NCBI RefSeq assembly: GCF_027942865.1
Contig: NC_134510.1
Coordinates: 31,018,163-31,082,162 of the forward strand
Direction: 5' to 3'
DNA length: 64,000 bases
DNA from: Odontesthes bonariensis
Taxonomy: Eukaryota; Chordata; Actinopteri; Atheriniformes; Atherinopsidae
The translations under genes and the position numbers were made by a program. Positions 23,610-58,157 of the stretch are shown here, piece after piece. Every line of letters starts with the position of its first letter. Position 1 is the first letter of the stretch. The notes below the pieces were generated by a model. The model did not search any database, had not been told where the DNA came from, and was given only the letters and a program-made list of their open reading frames with translations.

Positions 23610-24431
23610 TATTTTATAAAGGCACGTGTCTTGGGGGTGGACTCCCTCCACTGATTCCCTCAGCCACTGCCCTCCCGTAAGAGGTGGCGGTGCTGGGCAC
23701 CACCCGTTTTACGGGCATCTGCCCTCTTTCTGTTGGCTCAATAGAAGTCTGTGTAAGTGTAAATAGGCTTAATTATTTAACAGAACATGATATAGATGAG
23801 AAGACATAGTTTATGTGTGTGCAAACAGCATTATGTTGGGGATAAAATAACTGCACAGTCAAATAGCCACTTAATATTTATTTTACAGTGTAAAACATGA
23901 TCAAAATGAGGTACCTCCATGCCGAGGTCTCACCTGTTTGAACAATGTTTTTATATTTCATCTGAAACTGCTGTCAAGTGCGCTTCTCCCCCGCGGGATT
24001 GCACCTAAATGAAATAAATGAATGGGCTACCATTCAAGCAGTTTCCCCTGTAATATTATTGTGATTGCAAAGGCCTACATTTAAACTTACACTTTTGCTG
24101 CTGCAGCGGTGTTGCACTTATTTCTAAAAACGTATTGAAACTCGCCGTATGAGCGCATTAAGATTTCCAATTCGAGGTTGGTGAAAAACGTAGCCCCTCC
24201 TCTTCCCCGTTGCCAAGGTGACTCGTCGAATCGGGGCTCCATTGATGCTGGCTTTTTAAAGTTGTGGTGCACACGCAAAACTCAAGGTGAACCTACTCAG
24301 AGTTGATTAATCTCACTCAAATCAGCGTTTCTGGAACCGAAAACTCAGAGTTTTCTATCTCAGAGTAGATCAACTCAGAGATCAGGAATAGACTCAGAGT
24401 TGGTTGAACCTGCTTTGTGAAACGGACCCCA
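23610..24431 (-). mobile_element. 5'-truncated PIF/Harbinger element
   Basis: The right end carries the terminal block 'ctgctttgtgaaacggaccc' (about 24410-24429) with repeated 'aactcagag' subterminal motifs, characteristic of a teleost Harbinger family. No matching left end ('gggtccgtttcacaaagc') is found, so the copy is truncated. It carries the Myb-like accessory gene on the minus strand and no transposase. Confidence 0.65.
23620..24242 (-). pseudogene. Harbinger Myb/SANT-like accessory protein, broken
   Basis: From the ATG at 24242 (read leftwards) the frame starts MEPRFDESPWQRGRGG and continues TFFTNLELEILMRSYGEF, the start of the Myb/SANT DNA-binding protein that helps Harbinger transposase enter the nucleus and bind ends. 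A donor AGT|GTAAGT, an acceptor TTTCATTTAG, a second exon (CNPAGEKRT, stop, QQFQMKYKNIVQT) and a donor ACAG|GTGAG follow. A third stretch at 23620-23745 reads GRAVAEGISGGS. The stop replaces the expected tryptophan, so the gene is dead, but the exon structure is still readable. Confidence 0.7.
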
Positions 24432-25399
24432 GGTCTGGGCACTCTGAAATGTTCTTTTCACAACAGGATTGTTTCTTTAAGATGCATTCTCACTAAGAAA
24501 TGTATGGGCTACTTTGTTTGGTTTACTGGAGGTGTCTTGCTTGGGTAGAACATACAGGACTCGATGCAAAAAGAATGTCAAGGTCAGGTAGTCTGCTTGT
24601 AATTTGATCATAAACATACAATTCTGTTGTTGTTTCTTGAATGTGGCTGAAATTCTAAAGTCCCTAAATCTTGAAATCCTTAATCTGGTTTAAAAATTTA
24701 ATTGGCATATTTGTGTAAGTGATTGTTCCTCTTCAGCCTTGTTTATTTGTGTTCTTCTCCAGTCACACGATAGAAACAACATCAACACGCTTACCAGCTT
24801 GCTGTAATTTATCTGCACAGTTGGCTGCTCAGTTCACACATGTGCTCAGTTGGCCTTTACAAAGACTTTGCCCCAGGAAACCCACAGGGTAAAGTAAGCA
24901 CAATTTTTGGTTGGGCTGATTCAGATACTCGGGTTTTAACACAGCTCTTCTGGGCAATGTTTAAAATAAGTCCAGGGCTGCAGTGCACATCTGCAAACAG
25001 AAGTGCAAAAACAAAAAAGAAACAGCTCTCAAAGCTTATCCATTTCAGCTATGCCATGTTAAATGAGTCAGTGAGATATAAGAGTCGTCTACTTTTCAAC
25101 ATTTATTTCACCACCACCATATAACTTTCCTAATAAAAACCCAGCAGAACTATCACCTCAAAGTGGACTTTATGGCAAACAAGCTCATTAGATTGTACAG
25201 AGGAGCTTGATAAAGTGCCATGGTAAGCAAGGGAAGGGGGGGCATGTTTTTGCCCTAGGGCCCTTTAAGAGATTATTCCAGCCATGCTACTCAGAAATGT
25301 GTTACAATGACTTTACAAGTTCACCGACCTATCTGTTAGTTTAATATCAAACTATTTCCCATGGGAGTTTGCCGTCTGGAGTATTGAGCAGCAGCTTGA
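24432..25399. other. Intergenic, nothing recognised
   Basis: No coding signal. It separates the Harbinger remnant from the CpG-rich promoter region. Confidence 0.5.
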
Positions 25400-25938
25400 A
25401 CTTCAGAGAATATTTGGCAGTATGCCCGGGTGACTCCGCAATGAGAATCCCGCTCCAGTTCCCAGAATAGACATCCCATTTCAGAGCTGGACTGCAACGA
25501 AACCCTCTGTGTTGTCCGCACAGCACAGAAACCGACTGTGTGTGAAGTTTTATCAGCCGCAAACTATGGGTGCAAAGTGTCACATGAGTTGTTCGTTTGC
25601 ACACACAAGCCCTCACGCTGCGGCGCGTCGGTACCCGCCTCCGTCGGAACCCTCCTCCGCGTGATTTCAACTCGATCTCACCTGTTGACGCCGACAAGTC
25701 GCAAGAGCTGATCCTGTCATTTCTCCCCGAGAAGGATTCAATCAAAACGGGGCAGAGAAAGTCCGCAGATAAAGGGCGATAAAGTCCCTGTCGGCTTCAC
25801 AACAAACAGCTGAGGTGGAGGTGGGAAAGTGAAACAGCTGTAAAAGTTCGCCCCGTGGTTTTTGTCCGGCGTCGCCTGTCTGTTATGAACACAAGGACCC
25901 ACATCTCTCGCAGTTTTTAGTTGGAACACGTTTTCCAG
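25400..25938 (+). promoter_or_regulatory. CpG-rich promoter and non-coding first exon, probably of phldb3
   Basis: The densest CpG stretch between ethe1 and phldb3 (for example GCGGCGCGTCGGTACCCG at about 25620-25637) ends in a strong donor, TTTTCCAG|GTAAGAGG, at 25938/25939. The next convincing acceptor on this strand is TAGCCTTTAG at 36396, three bases before the phldb3 ATG. That makes this the natural 5' UTR exon and a 10.5-kb first intron. Both strands carry open frames here only because of the base composition. Confidence 0.5.
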
Positions 25939-27456
25939 GTAAGAGGTGTTTTGTTTGCTTTTAAACACGTATTATGTATTTTTGTCACAGAGTCGGCAGA
26001 CCTTTAGACGTCACACTTTAACGGTTAGAAAACACGAAGCAGACCGGAGCAGACTGACAATAATATGTTGTTACTCACCTGGAAAAGAAGGAAGCACCCT
26101 GTTGCTGATAGAATCTGCTCTTTTGTCTCTCATATTGCAACAAAACGGTGACATACAGCTTCCTGATTTTTGATGATCTACCTTATTGCAAATTGAGCTG
26201 TGATAATAAAATAGGCATGAGTCATTAATTTGTGCTTCTTAATGTTTCACCCCCCTTTGTCCCAGATCTGCATAGCTAAGATATGTCTTATCTCTTATAA
26301 CACTCACAGAAAATTTCTCTGGGACAGATTTCTGTTAGTCAAACCTTGTCCCATGACAATAACCAAAGTGTACTTAAATGCCCCCCCTTTGTTTACAGAG
26401 ACCTTGGCATATCAGGTATTTTATCCCTCCATCAGCACAAGGTGGGTAAACAGAGTGGGTGGGAGAGCAGGCTGAGGTGGGGTTGCTAGAAATGGGATGG
26501 GGGGGGGGGGGGTTCCTGTCTGGGGACTTCTACCTTTAGCTTTTCCATTTCTCACGGACAGACATACGCACCTTGTGTGGACCGCCATTGGACAAATCTG
26601 TGTCTGAGCCCTGTGTTCTAGACCGTCATTAATGGATCACTCCTTATTGCATCACAGTTCCCAGAGATATACTCAGGCCAAAGGAATCTCTATTACAGCT
26701 GACACCCAGAGGCAGGCTGGGAGTTGATAAGATCCCGAGAGATTTCCACACATCATGGCTTCATGTCTGCTTTCGGTATTCCCATCCCTGCTTTATTGAT
26801 AATGTGTAATTCTTGTATAAGCCCACAGGTAGATGCATGTGCAGCACAAAGATGGCGAATATTAACATTTCTAACACTTCTCTGTGACATTTAAAGCATT
26901 CATGTAGAGTTCCCACTATGCAGTTACAGGAAAGCACAGGCTTAGTGTCATTTATAATGTATTTATAACTGGTCTTTGTTGTAACTGTCCCAGTAAACCA
27001 TGTGACGGTGATCACGTACACACAAAACCAGGAATCCAGCGAGAAATAATTTGACTTCTAAACCTGTCGTTTTCAGGTTTAAATTAAATTGAGTTTCTAA
27101 GAAAGTAGGGGAAATCGAGTGCAACTATTTCATCATCTGCCACATCTATTTTTCTAATTGCTTCCTTTGTCTTAACAACTGGCCAGATAGATAAATCGAT
27201 GAAAATAAAAAATAACAGGAGATGAACAGCAAATCTTCAATTCGGAGAACAAGGGCCAATCCCTTTCACTCGTTGCCCAACCACTTAGCTCCATCCCTCC
27301 GTTTTCATGCCTTGGGAATAAAGGGACAGGCAAGAGTTTCAGAGCTTCAAAGCCTTTCAAACATCTTGTTACGAGTAATTTCCACACAGCATGATTAACA
27401 TTCAGTTCAATAAAATTAAATCAAACATAAATAGAAGTCACAAACATTATTGCACG

Positions 27457-27753
27457 CTATTGCTGGTTAATGATAGCAAAAACTGTTGCATGCCATGCTC
27501 TTCTACCACCATTGCCAGATATTAAAGCCATTCTTATTTTCTTGCATTTCTCCAATATGCTGCGGAAAACTGCCAAAGAATCTTGATAGTCCACACAGCC
27601 TGTAGGATACAGGGTAATGCCATCAATTTCCTGTTTCAGTAGTTCAGTGTTGCCTGCCAGGTGGAAATAGTAGTTACTGGATGTAACTCGGCTTCTGTGA
27701 CTAGATGCGAAGGACACATTATAGCTGGAGATGGGAAAAGGCTCGGTCGTCAT
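27457..27753 (-). CDS. Unassigned 98-codon ORF
   Basis: ATG to TAG on the minus strand with a TAA directly before the ATG, so it is a self-contained single-exon frame. The composition is balanced and globular-looking, unlike the Phe/Leu-rich chance frames nearby (for example SSNYYFHLAGNTELLKQEID, then ITLYPTGCVDYQDSLAVF). I do not recognise the family. It may be an exon or processed-copy remnant of a real gene, or chance. No splice sites of note or poly(A) tail flank it. Confidence 0.25.
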   Translation of the reverse strand: MTTEPFPISSYNVSFASSHRSRVTSSNYYFHLAGNTELLKQEIDGITLYPTGCVDYQDSLAVFRSILEKCKKIRMALISGNGGRRAWHATVFAIINQQ

Positions 27754-30479
27754 TTATTCGTGGGTGCTCTCACATTGCAGGAAAAAAACAACACATGAAC
27801 ACACTAGTTATGGCGTAAAAATGGCATATAAAAGACAACAACAGTACAGGATTATGTTGTGTCTTTTGACATGAAAGGAATGAGCAACAACTGATGCATC
27901 AGCTTCTTGAAGGGGTGTCCCATTTTGTACAGTAATTGTTCTAAGTGGCAAGGGGACGCTCAAAATGAAGGAGTACGGGTAACACTAAGAAATGGAATTT
28001 GTGGAAGTTATTTTCAAGGTTTATTTGTGTGCTCTTTTCTTGAACTGGTTTCTCATGTGTCCCAGTTTGCCTTTCAGTATCACCGAGAGAATGCACCTGA
28101 AATTGTTGCAGGGTTATAACTATAGCTTTAAGTTGAGAGAGGAGTATTGTTGACAGGTGAAGGTGATGATTTGCACCCTTCAGTATGACATGTATTTAGG
28201 CTGCATTGCAGTCTGTTCAGTTGGAGCTACTAATAGAGCAAAAAACTCAACTTGCTCTTCGTAATGTACAATTAATGTTGTTCAGAAAACTGAAAAATCT
28301 GGGCTCAGACATTGTTTTCTTTTCTTTTCTTTTCTTTTTTTATTAGAGAGGTTACTCTGATTATAATTGTGAAAATAACAGTTCTTGAAATTTTATTTAA
28401 GTGAAATGTTTTTACAGGGCTCGTGCTTGGACACCCTTTAACATTAGGGAAAATCATCATTAGGTTTTAAAAGGAAAACTTATTATAACCCTCTAAACTT
28501 GGCCCTAGTACTGGCACAGGATTAGAATATTTCAAACTGCGGTTGCATGCTTAGAAACCAGTATTTCTACTTTTGCAACTCTGGCTTTCTCCTTAACTTT
28601 AGGTCAGGCTCTGAAGAAGTGTCTGATATTTGATTCAGTGAGATATATGCCAGAGCCCGACATTTTCAAGGGATGACTGAAACTGCTGAAAGATTTCATA
28701 CTCGGAAAGCTTCCATTGAAGTGATGACTAAAGATTTGGAACTAGATAATTTTCCACTGAAATGGAGAGAATTGCACCTTGAGTAAATACTTTTTATCCC
28801 ATTTTCAAAGTGCTTCGGTGTGTTTGCTTTCCGTATTAGTTACTAATTTTCAGTAAGTTTCCTACCTCATTCAGACTGCTTTGAATACTGATATTTTTTT
28901 AGCAGCATCAGTTGTTCTGTCTTATGTATGCTACCCAGGTGTTGGGCAGGATTTGTCACGTTTTAAACAGTCTCACAGCAGCTGGGTGAAAGTCAGGTCT
29001 CCCTCTTGTCACCTGCTTTTCCTGCTCACAATCTTATACTGCGTTGACAGTTTCCTGGTACTCGGCACCGAGCCAGCAGGAGCAACATGCAGCAGGTCCA
29101 GAGGGTCGTCCACCATGTTTATTCTGTCAGGTGACACTGCACTTTTTCTGAATGTTCATGGACAGTTTCATTTGAATCTGCTGTAAGGAGGCAGGACTAC
29201 TGTAAATAAACATTAATGAATGTTCATTGGACATGTATTATAGGGGGAGAACCCTCTTGGTCTTTTTTTTTCTTTTGAGGGTAGGAGTAGAGCAGATCCA
29301 GAGCAAGGAAAGTGGTCATTTATGAACTTTGTCTCCATTTTGACAGTTAAAAACAGAAACATTTCTCATTCTCTCTGCACACAGTGTATGCATCAGATAG
29401 AGCTGTGATGATGACGGGTCTGTTATTGAACAGAAATGTTTTAAAATCAGCAGATTGGTCTGTTTGATTGAAGTCACAGCCTTTAATTGTGGCTCCGAAA
29501 TATGTGAATAGTCCTATTCTAGTTATGTGTAATAGCTCGTCTTGGTTTTATGCCTTTTGCACATGAGAGGCAGCCACTTAGAATAACTAAAGAGGTATTT
29601 TATCATATGGGTCATTGATGCCCCTGTGATGTGTGTTATTCCACTGTGCAGTAATGTTCCTGGCAGTTAATATAAAGTCCTCCCACATTTTGGACCATAT
29701 TTTGGTGCTTCTAATACCAACTTAAACTTATAAAAAAAGGATGATGCTTTGGTTTACATGTTTTTTATCTTCATTTGTGGCAAACAGACAATTTTTTTTT
29801 TAGAATACAATCTTCTGATGTGTACTGATAAATTTAATGTGTGTCGTGTTATGAAAATCTAGACTGATTTCATAACTGACAAATCATCTGAAAGTAATCT
29901 AATATAACAGTCATAGTCAGCAGTTTTAAACTATTAGTATTAATTTAGCATCCTTTAGAATTTGGAGCCATGAAAGAATCTGTTTTAGTTTATTTTTTAT
30001 TTATTTTACTTTTTTTTTATTGAATTGGATAATTTTCTGCAAAGGTCTTGGACTCCAGGGACACATTGATGTGCTGGGAAGTAATCTGACAATGAAAAGA
30101 TTTAAAAAAAATCCCAAATATTTTTGATCATGTATACCTACATTATTCAACAATGTTCCAAAGGTGTTTTGCAATTACTATGACCTGATTTAGTGGGAAT
30201 AGATTTGTTAAAAACTGTGTGGGTCTTAGTTGAAAAACCAGGTGTCCTCTTGTTGAGGCGATATGTAAATTCTACTTCAAACCACGGAGCTAACACATCC
30301 AGTCATATGAAAAAAATAGTATACCTTCTTTCAGTTTGTAGGTTCTACGAATCAGGAAGTAGTTAAAAAACAAAAAAAATTTGGTCCTCACCAGGCTGTA
30401 AAATTAGGAAAATACAACCTCAGATAAACAACATACAGCAAATACTGTATTACACGATGTTAATATTTGTTCGTCAAAA

Positions 30480-30627
30480 ACTGAGCCAAAATGTTTAAGC
30501 ACTGTGAAAAAAACTAATTACAGCACAAATACCACCATATTAATTGTCAAACATGGTGGTGAAGGGCTGATTTTTGGGCTTGTTTTGCAGCCACAGGACC
30601 TGGGCACCTATACAGTCAGTGAAAATA

Positions 30628-30685
<58 letters not shown>

Positions 30686-30870
30686 TCTAGTGTTAGTTAT
30701 TGGTCTATCTGTCCAATAGCTAAGGCTTGGCCAAAAGTGGGTCATGCAACAGGACAGTGACCCCAAGCACAGTTGCAAATTAACAGCAAAATGGTTGAAA
30801 GAGAAAAGAATCAAGGTGTTGCAATCCAGTCCAGTTGAAGCTCAGACCTCAATCTCATTGAAGTGCTATT
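30480..30870 (+). mobile_element. Tc1-like transposase fragment
   Basis: Reads 'gtcaaacatggtggtgaagg' and 'cagccacaggacctgggcac' at the nucleotide level. After a TA microsatellite it reads VMQQDSDPKHSCKLTAKWL and KEKRIKVLQSSPVEAQTSIS, the second-Asp block of Tc1 transposase (QQDNDPKHT in family members). The first part is frame-broken, and the SPDLNPIE motif that should follow is altered to SPVEAQTSIS. No terminal repeats are found. Confidence 0.8.
30625..30679. repeat. (TA)n microsatellite inside the Tc1-like fragment
   Basis: About 27 TA units replacing codons upstream of the second catalytic Asp block. Confidence 0.9.
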
Positions 30871-30874
30871 GTGG

Positions 30875-30890
30875 GATATATATATGTATA

Positions 30891-30926
<36 letters not shown>
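30875..30926. repeat. (TA)n/(TG)n compound microsatellite
   Basis: TA and TATG units grade into about 14 TG units at the 3' edge of the Tc1-like fragment. Confidence 0.9.
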
Positions 30927-30928
<2 letters not shown>

Positions 30929-33900
30929 CATATTTTTTTAGAACAGAAAGGGTGGACTTTCTGTTTCACTTGACCGCACTTCCTGTCTGCTGTTTGCGTT
31001 GAAGTTCACAGTAATCCAGAGATAAGTTCCCAGCAGTTGTGAGCCAGCTCACTCTCCGTTTCAAGTTGTTTTTTTCTTTTCTTCAGTCAGTTATTTAAAG
31101 GGATCATACAGACTTTTATGATGTAGTTTTAATGCTTTGTTTGAAACTGCTGTCTTTGTGATATTTATCCAAACTGTATCATAAGAATAATTAGTTATTA
31201 GGAAACTGGTTGTACCTGTATAATTAAGGCTTGACTTACTTTATTTTTCAGTTAACTGAATCGAATGACTTGACCTGTAAGCCTCTGTGGATTAATGCGT
31301 CATTGTACACTGCCACCCCTCTTTACAGGGCAGTTATGCTCACATGTTCTACTTGTGACATGTTTTCCTACAGCTCTCTCACACTGAATGCTTGGTGACA
31401 GGCTGTAATCAGCATTCACACCCACACAGGGCATGCCATCGTTTGAGCTCTTTTGTCCTGAACATAGGTGGTGGAATATAGCTGTTGTCAGTGTTGACTT
31501 TATGGTTTTGCGTAGACAATGCTTTGCCACTCATCAATGAGGGGTCCAGGCAGGGGCAAGGTCATTTCAGAGTGTTGTTGTGGGGTTTTGCTGCAATCTG
31601 GGAATTACGGTGTAGAACATTATGCAGTTTACAAGCCACAGAAACATATTAATCAAAGATCGAATATGATTTGTCAAGTTTAACATCGCTTGGTCAGAAA
31701 TATGCTGATAATATACTAAGATGCTGTAAAAACTGTAGTGCAGTGTGCACATGCAATGAGTTTTATTGATTCAGTGTGGTCCAGTGTTGACGTTCTAAAG
31801 TTTTGGGGGAAAAAATGCACTGATTACATTGACTTGGCTTTAGAGCTTTTGTGACTTGAGTACGGAGTTAGAAAGAAGTAATCTCATCGAAACCATGTTG
31901 CCTGCTTCTTTATCTTTAGTGAAGGCTCGTGGCTAAAAGCCACATTAGCTTCTAACAGCAGGCGTGGATGACCTTGGCAGCGGAGTTGACTTGTGTGTAG
32001 TGTAGGCCTTGGATTCAGGTCATTGATAAGGGTCATTCAGTGTTTGTTTTTTTCAGGTTGCTTGATGATGGCAAAAATCCTAATCACAAACATTTTGAAC
32101 AGTTTTGAGATCATGATTATTTTATGTTATCTCATTGATTTGGGGAATTATTGCATTTAATGATCTTTAACCCTTTCTGAAACCCTTTCTGGTGGCTTCA
32201 CAGGAAAAAAAAACTGACAAAATTGCCAATGTGTACTAAAACCCTTGTTTCTTAACCTGGAAAAACTATAATCATGAAAATTATGACAAGCGATGAAAGG
32301 GAGAAGCATGCAGGCACTATAGTTACATTTAGATTTATTGATAATGGGTTAAAAGAGGCTTGTGTTTGTTGTTCCTCATCAGACACATTTAATTTTAGAT
32401 ATTAACTGAAGTTAGAGTGAAACTAGTTATGAAACAGCTTGGTGAGGGGTGAGTTTGGGATTTTCTTGTGGGTCTGAAGGTGCACTGCTGTAGGAGAGGG
32501 TGCACTGGATTTATAACATAAAACAAAACAGGACAGCAAAACGGAATGCTGGACAAATATAGTTTCATCCTGATTTGTGTTCTTTTTAAAGTTGTTGGAA
32601 GTCAAAGTCAAATTAAAATTTAACTGTCATGATTTACAATTGTTGACTCTGTTGGACATGATTACTGCAAAGCCTTATTTTGTGTACAAGTAAGCTCTTC
32701 AAGTGGCACACAACATAGCAGCTAATGAAATGTTCCGGATGAAATCCAATTTGTCAGACTGAGTCACTTCTCTCATGCAGCAGGACACACCAAATATTGA
32801 CTGACTTGTTTGTATGGATTAGCTGAGATCAAACACAGTCAATATAAATGGAGATGTCTGAAAGTTCAGTGGAGCCTCGCACTGAAAGAAGGACTGATAA
32901 GACTTTGCTGATGTAAGCACATGGTCAGATTATCTGACATGAGAAGCATTCCTGTCCTCCCTGCTTGTTGTTTTGTTGAATCTACAAAACTCCCTCACAC
33001 TGGTCTGACTGTGAGCTTCTGTTTGTGAATCCGTTCTTGCTGGTTTGTTTTAAAATTGGCACAGATACGGTGTGTTTCCATTCAGTTTGAGAGCTGAGAG
33101 TTATGCCTTGAGTTCCTTTAGAGTTGTTCTTACATAATGCACACACAGAGAAATGTGCGCAGGATGCAGAACTACATCTCCGTTCACTTTTCTTTCTCCT
33201 ATCTTATTCTCCAGAGGCGCTCCCCTCCCTGCAATCAAGTCCAATTATTTTGGGCACAAAACTATGTTTTGTTCTTTGATCTGGCTCCAAGGCTGAACTT
33301 TGCCCTATTTTTTTTTTCTGCATCTGCTGATTTTGTTTTTTTTCCAATTCATAATTATTTTACTGTCTTACTCTTTCTTGTTTCATCGGTGCATCATATC
33401 AGCATTCGTTTTGCCTGTTGTTTTGCTGCATTTGAAGAAACTAGTGGTTTAACATGGATTTTTCTCCTGAATTCCTCTTGCTCGACTGAAAAGGTAACTG
33501 ACTGGACTTTAGTTGGAGGTCAAACATTCGTACTGGTGTTTGGATAAGGCTGTTAACTCCACATGATGCTCTCTTTGCCTTGTTTTCAACAGAAGCCAAC
33601 AGCTTTAAGTGTACAGTGGAAGGTCAGAGAGCAAAGCGGAAAATGCTGGTGGTAGGCCAAATTTCAATCCAGATGTCGAGACGAGATTATGGGGAAGCTA
33701 TAATGTATAGAAGGGAGAAATCATAAGTTGCTCTTGAATAATCCTGTGATAGTGAAACTGGTTTCATAGCTCTTTCAGAGATGTTTTCAATCATGATTTA
33801 GAGGTTACTTGAAATAGTGTACAAAACAATACACCAACACATGTTGTAACACAGCATAGAAATCCAAGAACCAACCTGTGTGATGATCTGCTGGATAATC

Positions 33901-34620
33901 TGTGTGAACTTTTAAAACATTGCATTTTCTGTTTCATCTGTTTTTTAACATGATTGACATACACTAGCAATCGAAAAATGTAAAAATAATATGATTTCTG
34001 GGCAGAACAACTTCACCCTATGAATCCTATTTTTAGCTGCTAACATAGTTTCTAACCTGGAAGGGGAGGGCAATATGAAGGGTATTGTTTTCACTGCTGT
34101 ATGTATAGATGCCTATATTTAGGTATTTTGGTTCTCTAACTACCGATATTTAATTTTGAATTATTTTTGCATTGAAGTAATAATAGTGTTCTCCTTAACC
34201 TCGTGATGGTTTTGTTCGCCTAACAGGCTGTTATACTGCATTTGATGTGCCTTGAAAGTGGGAAATAAATATTGCGTCATAAGTGGGGAAGATTACACGA
34301 CAGCCTCCAGGTTTGCCTTGTTGCTTTGCTATTGACAACAAATGCACATCAGCAGTTATATAGTGCTTTTTGTGTTTAGTTATGGTCACTGTAATTTTTA
34401 TTCATAGTTAAACTAATAGAAATTAACTCTTTTTGTTGATGCTGTATTACTTAAAAAAAGGATCAGCACATACCGGATAGAAAAGATTAAAGGCAAATAC
34501 ATGTCCACAAATATTGCATTAGTTTTATTAGAATTATAATCTATATAGTTTTCTGTATCATCTTTCTGTAATTTCAGGAGCTGAAAGTGTTTTCTGAGCA
34601 TTTGATGTCACTTAAATCCA

Positions 34621-34945
34621 TCATCCATCCATTTTTCTCCACTTATTTGAAGTCAGGTTGTGGAGGCAACAGGTCCAAAAAGGAAGCACAGGCATCCATG
34701 TCCCTAGCGACACTCTCCAGCTCCTCTTAGGGAATCCCCAGGCAATTCCAAACCAAAAGGGGTCTATAATCCCTTCAGCAAGTTCTGGGTCTACCCCAGG
34801 TTCTTCTCCCAGTTGAATGTACCCCAAAAATCTCCAAAGCGAGGTGATCAGGAGACATTCTAATTACATGGCCAAAACCACCTGAGCTGACACCTGCCAA
34901 AGTGGAGGAGCAGCAGCTCTGCATCAGGCTCCTCCCGTAGGAGGA
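34621..34945 (-). mobile_element. 3' end of an RTE/Rex3-like LINE
   Basis: On the plus strand it opens with 'catccatccattttt', the complement of the ATGGATGGA-type tail of fish RTE-like LINEs. It continues through blocks such as 'gacactctccagctcctc', 'gggtctaccccaggttcttc' and 'tggaggagcagcagctctgc', which are the complement of the C-terminal coding end of these elements. It is 5'-truncated, as usual for LINE insertions. The superfamily name is less certain than the LINE call. Confidence 0.65.
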
Positions 34946-36398
34946 GTTTTTCTTTTGAAATCAGAACAATGAATGCTACACGCACTGCTATACAATAGAT
35001 AAAAAGATAATAGATAAAAAGAAGTGACTACTGTGTGCATATTTTTTATGCCCCCTTTGGAATCATGACTAGATATGATCTACACATTATAAGGTTGTTC
35101 ATTTGGATTGGATATTTGTGCTGTTTCTATTAACAAATATTTCTGTGAAAGTTTTTTAAATTTTTTTTCTGGCTTCCATGTAATGGGACCCTTCCTATCA
35201 GTATTTGAACACTTAATATTCTAACTGGAACCATGCAAAATTGTATACCTCGAGGTCTATTATTGCACTTTTACCCTTTTATCAAGTAGGTGATAACTGT
35301 GTTAGAGAGGGGGCTAAAATACAATTTCAGTACATAAATACTTGCTCATTTGTTCAGGTTTTACTTCTTATCATAATGATAGACGTGTTTGCTCTGGAAA
35401 CATCATTGTTTTCTTCATCCATGCGCAGGTCAGAAAAGCTGTACTTTACACGATTATTACAATGAACAAGACTTTTCACTTCTTACTGTGCTCTGCTCCC
35501 TCTGTCTGTTCATGCCTTCTCATCTCTCCCCTGTCTCCCTGAATGCCAGTGTACTGGTTGATGTTTGGAAGCCGTCGCTCATATCTCAGCTGTATATTTA
35601 TCTCTGTTCCTCCACTCAACCTTCAATCCCTGCGGCCTAATAAGGTATGGATGGAGGGAAAGAAGTAGAGCACAGAGGGCCAGGGAAAATGGTGGGAAAA
35701 TGTTTCAACAAGAAAAAGTAATTTCCCACAAATTAGTTTTGGTCTGTGTACATGTAAGTTTCTGCTGGTGTGCATGTTTTTGTGTGTAGAGAAACCACAT
35801 AGATGACGGCGAAAGGGCAACATGGCATAAAGAATTTAGGATAATAGGCCTGTAGATGGACGTATTCCCAATTGTTGGGGAACACTTTGATATAGAAGTT
35901 GGTAAACACTACACATAATGATATTTGCCTGGGTAAATCCACATGAATGTGAGAGACAAAAAGTACGATGTAGCAGTACTTCAAAGCATATTCTGACCTG
36001 CCATCTTTTATATATTGTCTTTCTTCTGTTGAACATGAAAGCCTCCAAAACACTGCTGTATGCCATGCCTTTGTCCTCAAACTGAGACCCTGAAACACAA
36101 CCACAAACCACCACCCACATCCTGAATTCTACCTCGTCTTTCGCTGTTGCTTCCTCTTCAAAGCGAGGTGTTTTCTCCGTCACAAACTTCTGTGGTTTTC
36201 TGTTTTCTGTGTTTTAAAGTACTTATGTTGTATCTCTCACTTGTTATATCCCCTGGGTGAAATGTCACCTGATCTCGCACACCCTTTCAGCCATGCAGCA
36301 GATTAAATTACAACAATATTCAGTAAAGTCAGCCAGAACCCCCACCTCACCTTCTCTGATGCTCCTATTAACTGCCTCCTCTGGTTTAGCCTTTAGAA

Positions 36399-58157
<21,759 letters not shown>

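Larger units (their letters stand above)
25939..36396 (+). other. Large first intron of phldb3
   Basis: No exon with domain content is seen. It holds an unassigned minus-strand ORF (27457-27753), a Tc1-like fragment (30480-30870), microsatellites, a G-run at about 26496-26511, a TTTTC repeat at about 28317-28340 and a LINE tail (34621-34945). Large first introns commonly hold enhancers, but none can be shown here. Confidence 0.5.

Noticed and set aside
25347-25782. Open frames on both strands in the CpG-rich region
   Set aside because: Expected from the low stop frequency in GC-rich promoter DNA; read instead as promoter and 5' UTR.
33137-33547. 136-codon plus-strand open frame
   Set aside because: Phe/Ser-rich translation of T-rich intron DNA with no recognisable motif and no splice context.
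35733-36183. Overlapping minus-strand frames of 115-123 codons
   Set aside because: No domain, antisense to the end of phldb3 intron 1, no conserved features.
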